The position numbers and the translations under genes are program-made. 64,000 nucleotides of DNA, taken from NCBI GenBank assembly GCA_947492905.1, contig CANLOL010000001.1, positions 124,001 through 188,000 on the forward strand, written 5' to 3'. The notes under the pieces were generated by a model. It saw only the letters and a program-made list of their open reading frames with translations, was not told the DNA's origin and made no database searches. Numbering within the stretch: position 1 is the first letter of the stretch; each line of letters begins with the position of its first letter. The DNA is from an uncultured Sphingorhabdus sp. GTDB lineage: Bacteria; Pseudomonadota; Alphaproteobacteria; Sphingomonadales; Sphingomonadaceae. Of this stretch, positions 63,981-64,000 are shown piece after piece.

Positions 63981-64000
63981 GCCGATGGATAGAAGATTGT

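Noticed and set aside
1-64000. tRNA, rRNA or insertion sequences
   Set aside because: No T-loop pattern in a tRNA-like setting, no rRNA stretch, and no transposase or terminal inverted repeats were recognised by eye. A covariance search would be needed to exclude a tRNA.

Overview
The window is a single chromosomal stretch from an alphaproteobacterium, most likely an unusually AT-rich member of the Sphingomonadales. The base composition looks well below the 60+ % GC usual for that order (an impression from reading, not a computed value). The assignment rests on alphaproteobacterial RpoB/RpoC, a Rhodobacter-type gene transfer agent (GTA) cluster, an aroQ-accB-accC block, an UrcA-family protein, a LytS/LytTR-type regulatory pair, and several secreted families that I associate with sphingomonads from memory.

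Layout. 1-15.5 kb: the ribosomal/RNA-polymerase region (rplA end, rplJ, rplL, rpoB, rpoC), broken by unrelated genes. A beta-barrel protein sits between rplA and rplJ. A block with a small lipoprotein, a PagL-like protein, a membrane protein, a carotenoid oxygenase, apt and a CBS protein lies between rplL and rpoB. 15.5-28.4 kb: housekeeping and envelope genes (azoreductase/pirin with a divergent LysR regulator, LysE exporter, aquaporin, galU, msrA, a two-gene RND efflux system, an OmpA-type protein). 28.5-45.1 kb: one minus-strand GTA head-tail cluster, from small terminase to a DUF2793 protein. 45.4-54.6 kb: alanine symporter, YqaA-type membrane protein, two tandem secreted paralogues, a VOC protein, lnt and metK. 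54.6-64 kb: a diguanylate cyclase, trmB, DUF2200, a LytS-type kinase with LytTR regulator, urcA-like, thiG/thiS, aroQ, accB and accC.

The GTA cluster is the main feature of interest. Its core order follows the Rhodobacter capsulatus GTA (terminase, portal, protease, capsid, adaptor, tail terminator, tail tube, chaperones, short tape measure, distal tail, hub, peptidase, baseplate). It differs in three ways. A phage-type fibre module lies between capsid and adaptor: a fibre with four 28-residue HxH repeats and an S74 chaperone end, a 53-residue gene, and a fibre-tail adaptor. A strong terminator stands directly behind the capsid gene. The distal-tail protein carries a roughly 575-residue N-terminal extension, while the baseplate protein is short and appears to lack the barrel domain known from the Rhodobacter protein. 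No integrase, replication, repressor or lysis gene is seen around it, which favours a GTA over a prophage.

Regulatory DNA that can be read directly includes intrinsic terminators, a perfect inverted repeat in the LysR/pirin intergenic region, two identical 9-bp direct repeats 12 bp apart upstream of the LytS/LytTR operon, a triple 17-bp repeat upstream of lnt, and a candidate L10 leader. No rRNA, tRNA, CRISPR, insertion sequence or integrase was recognised.
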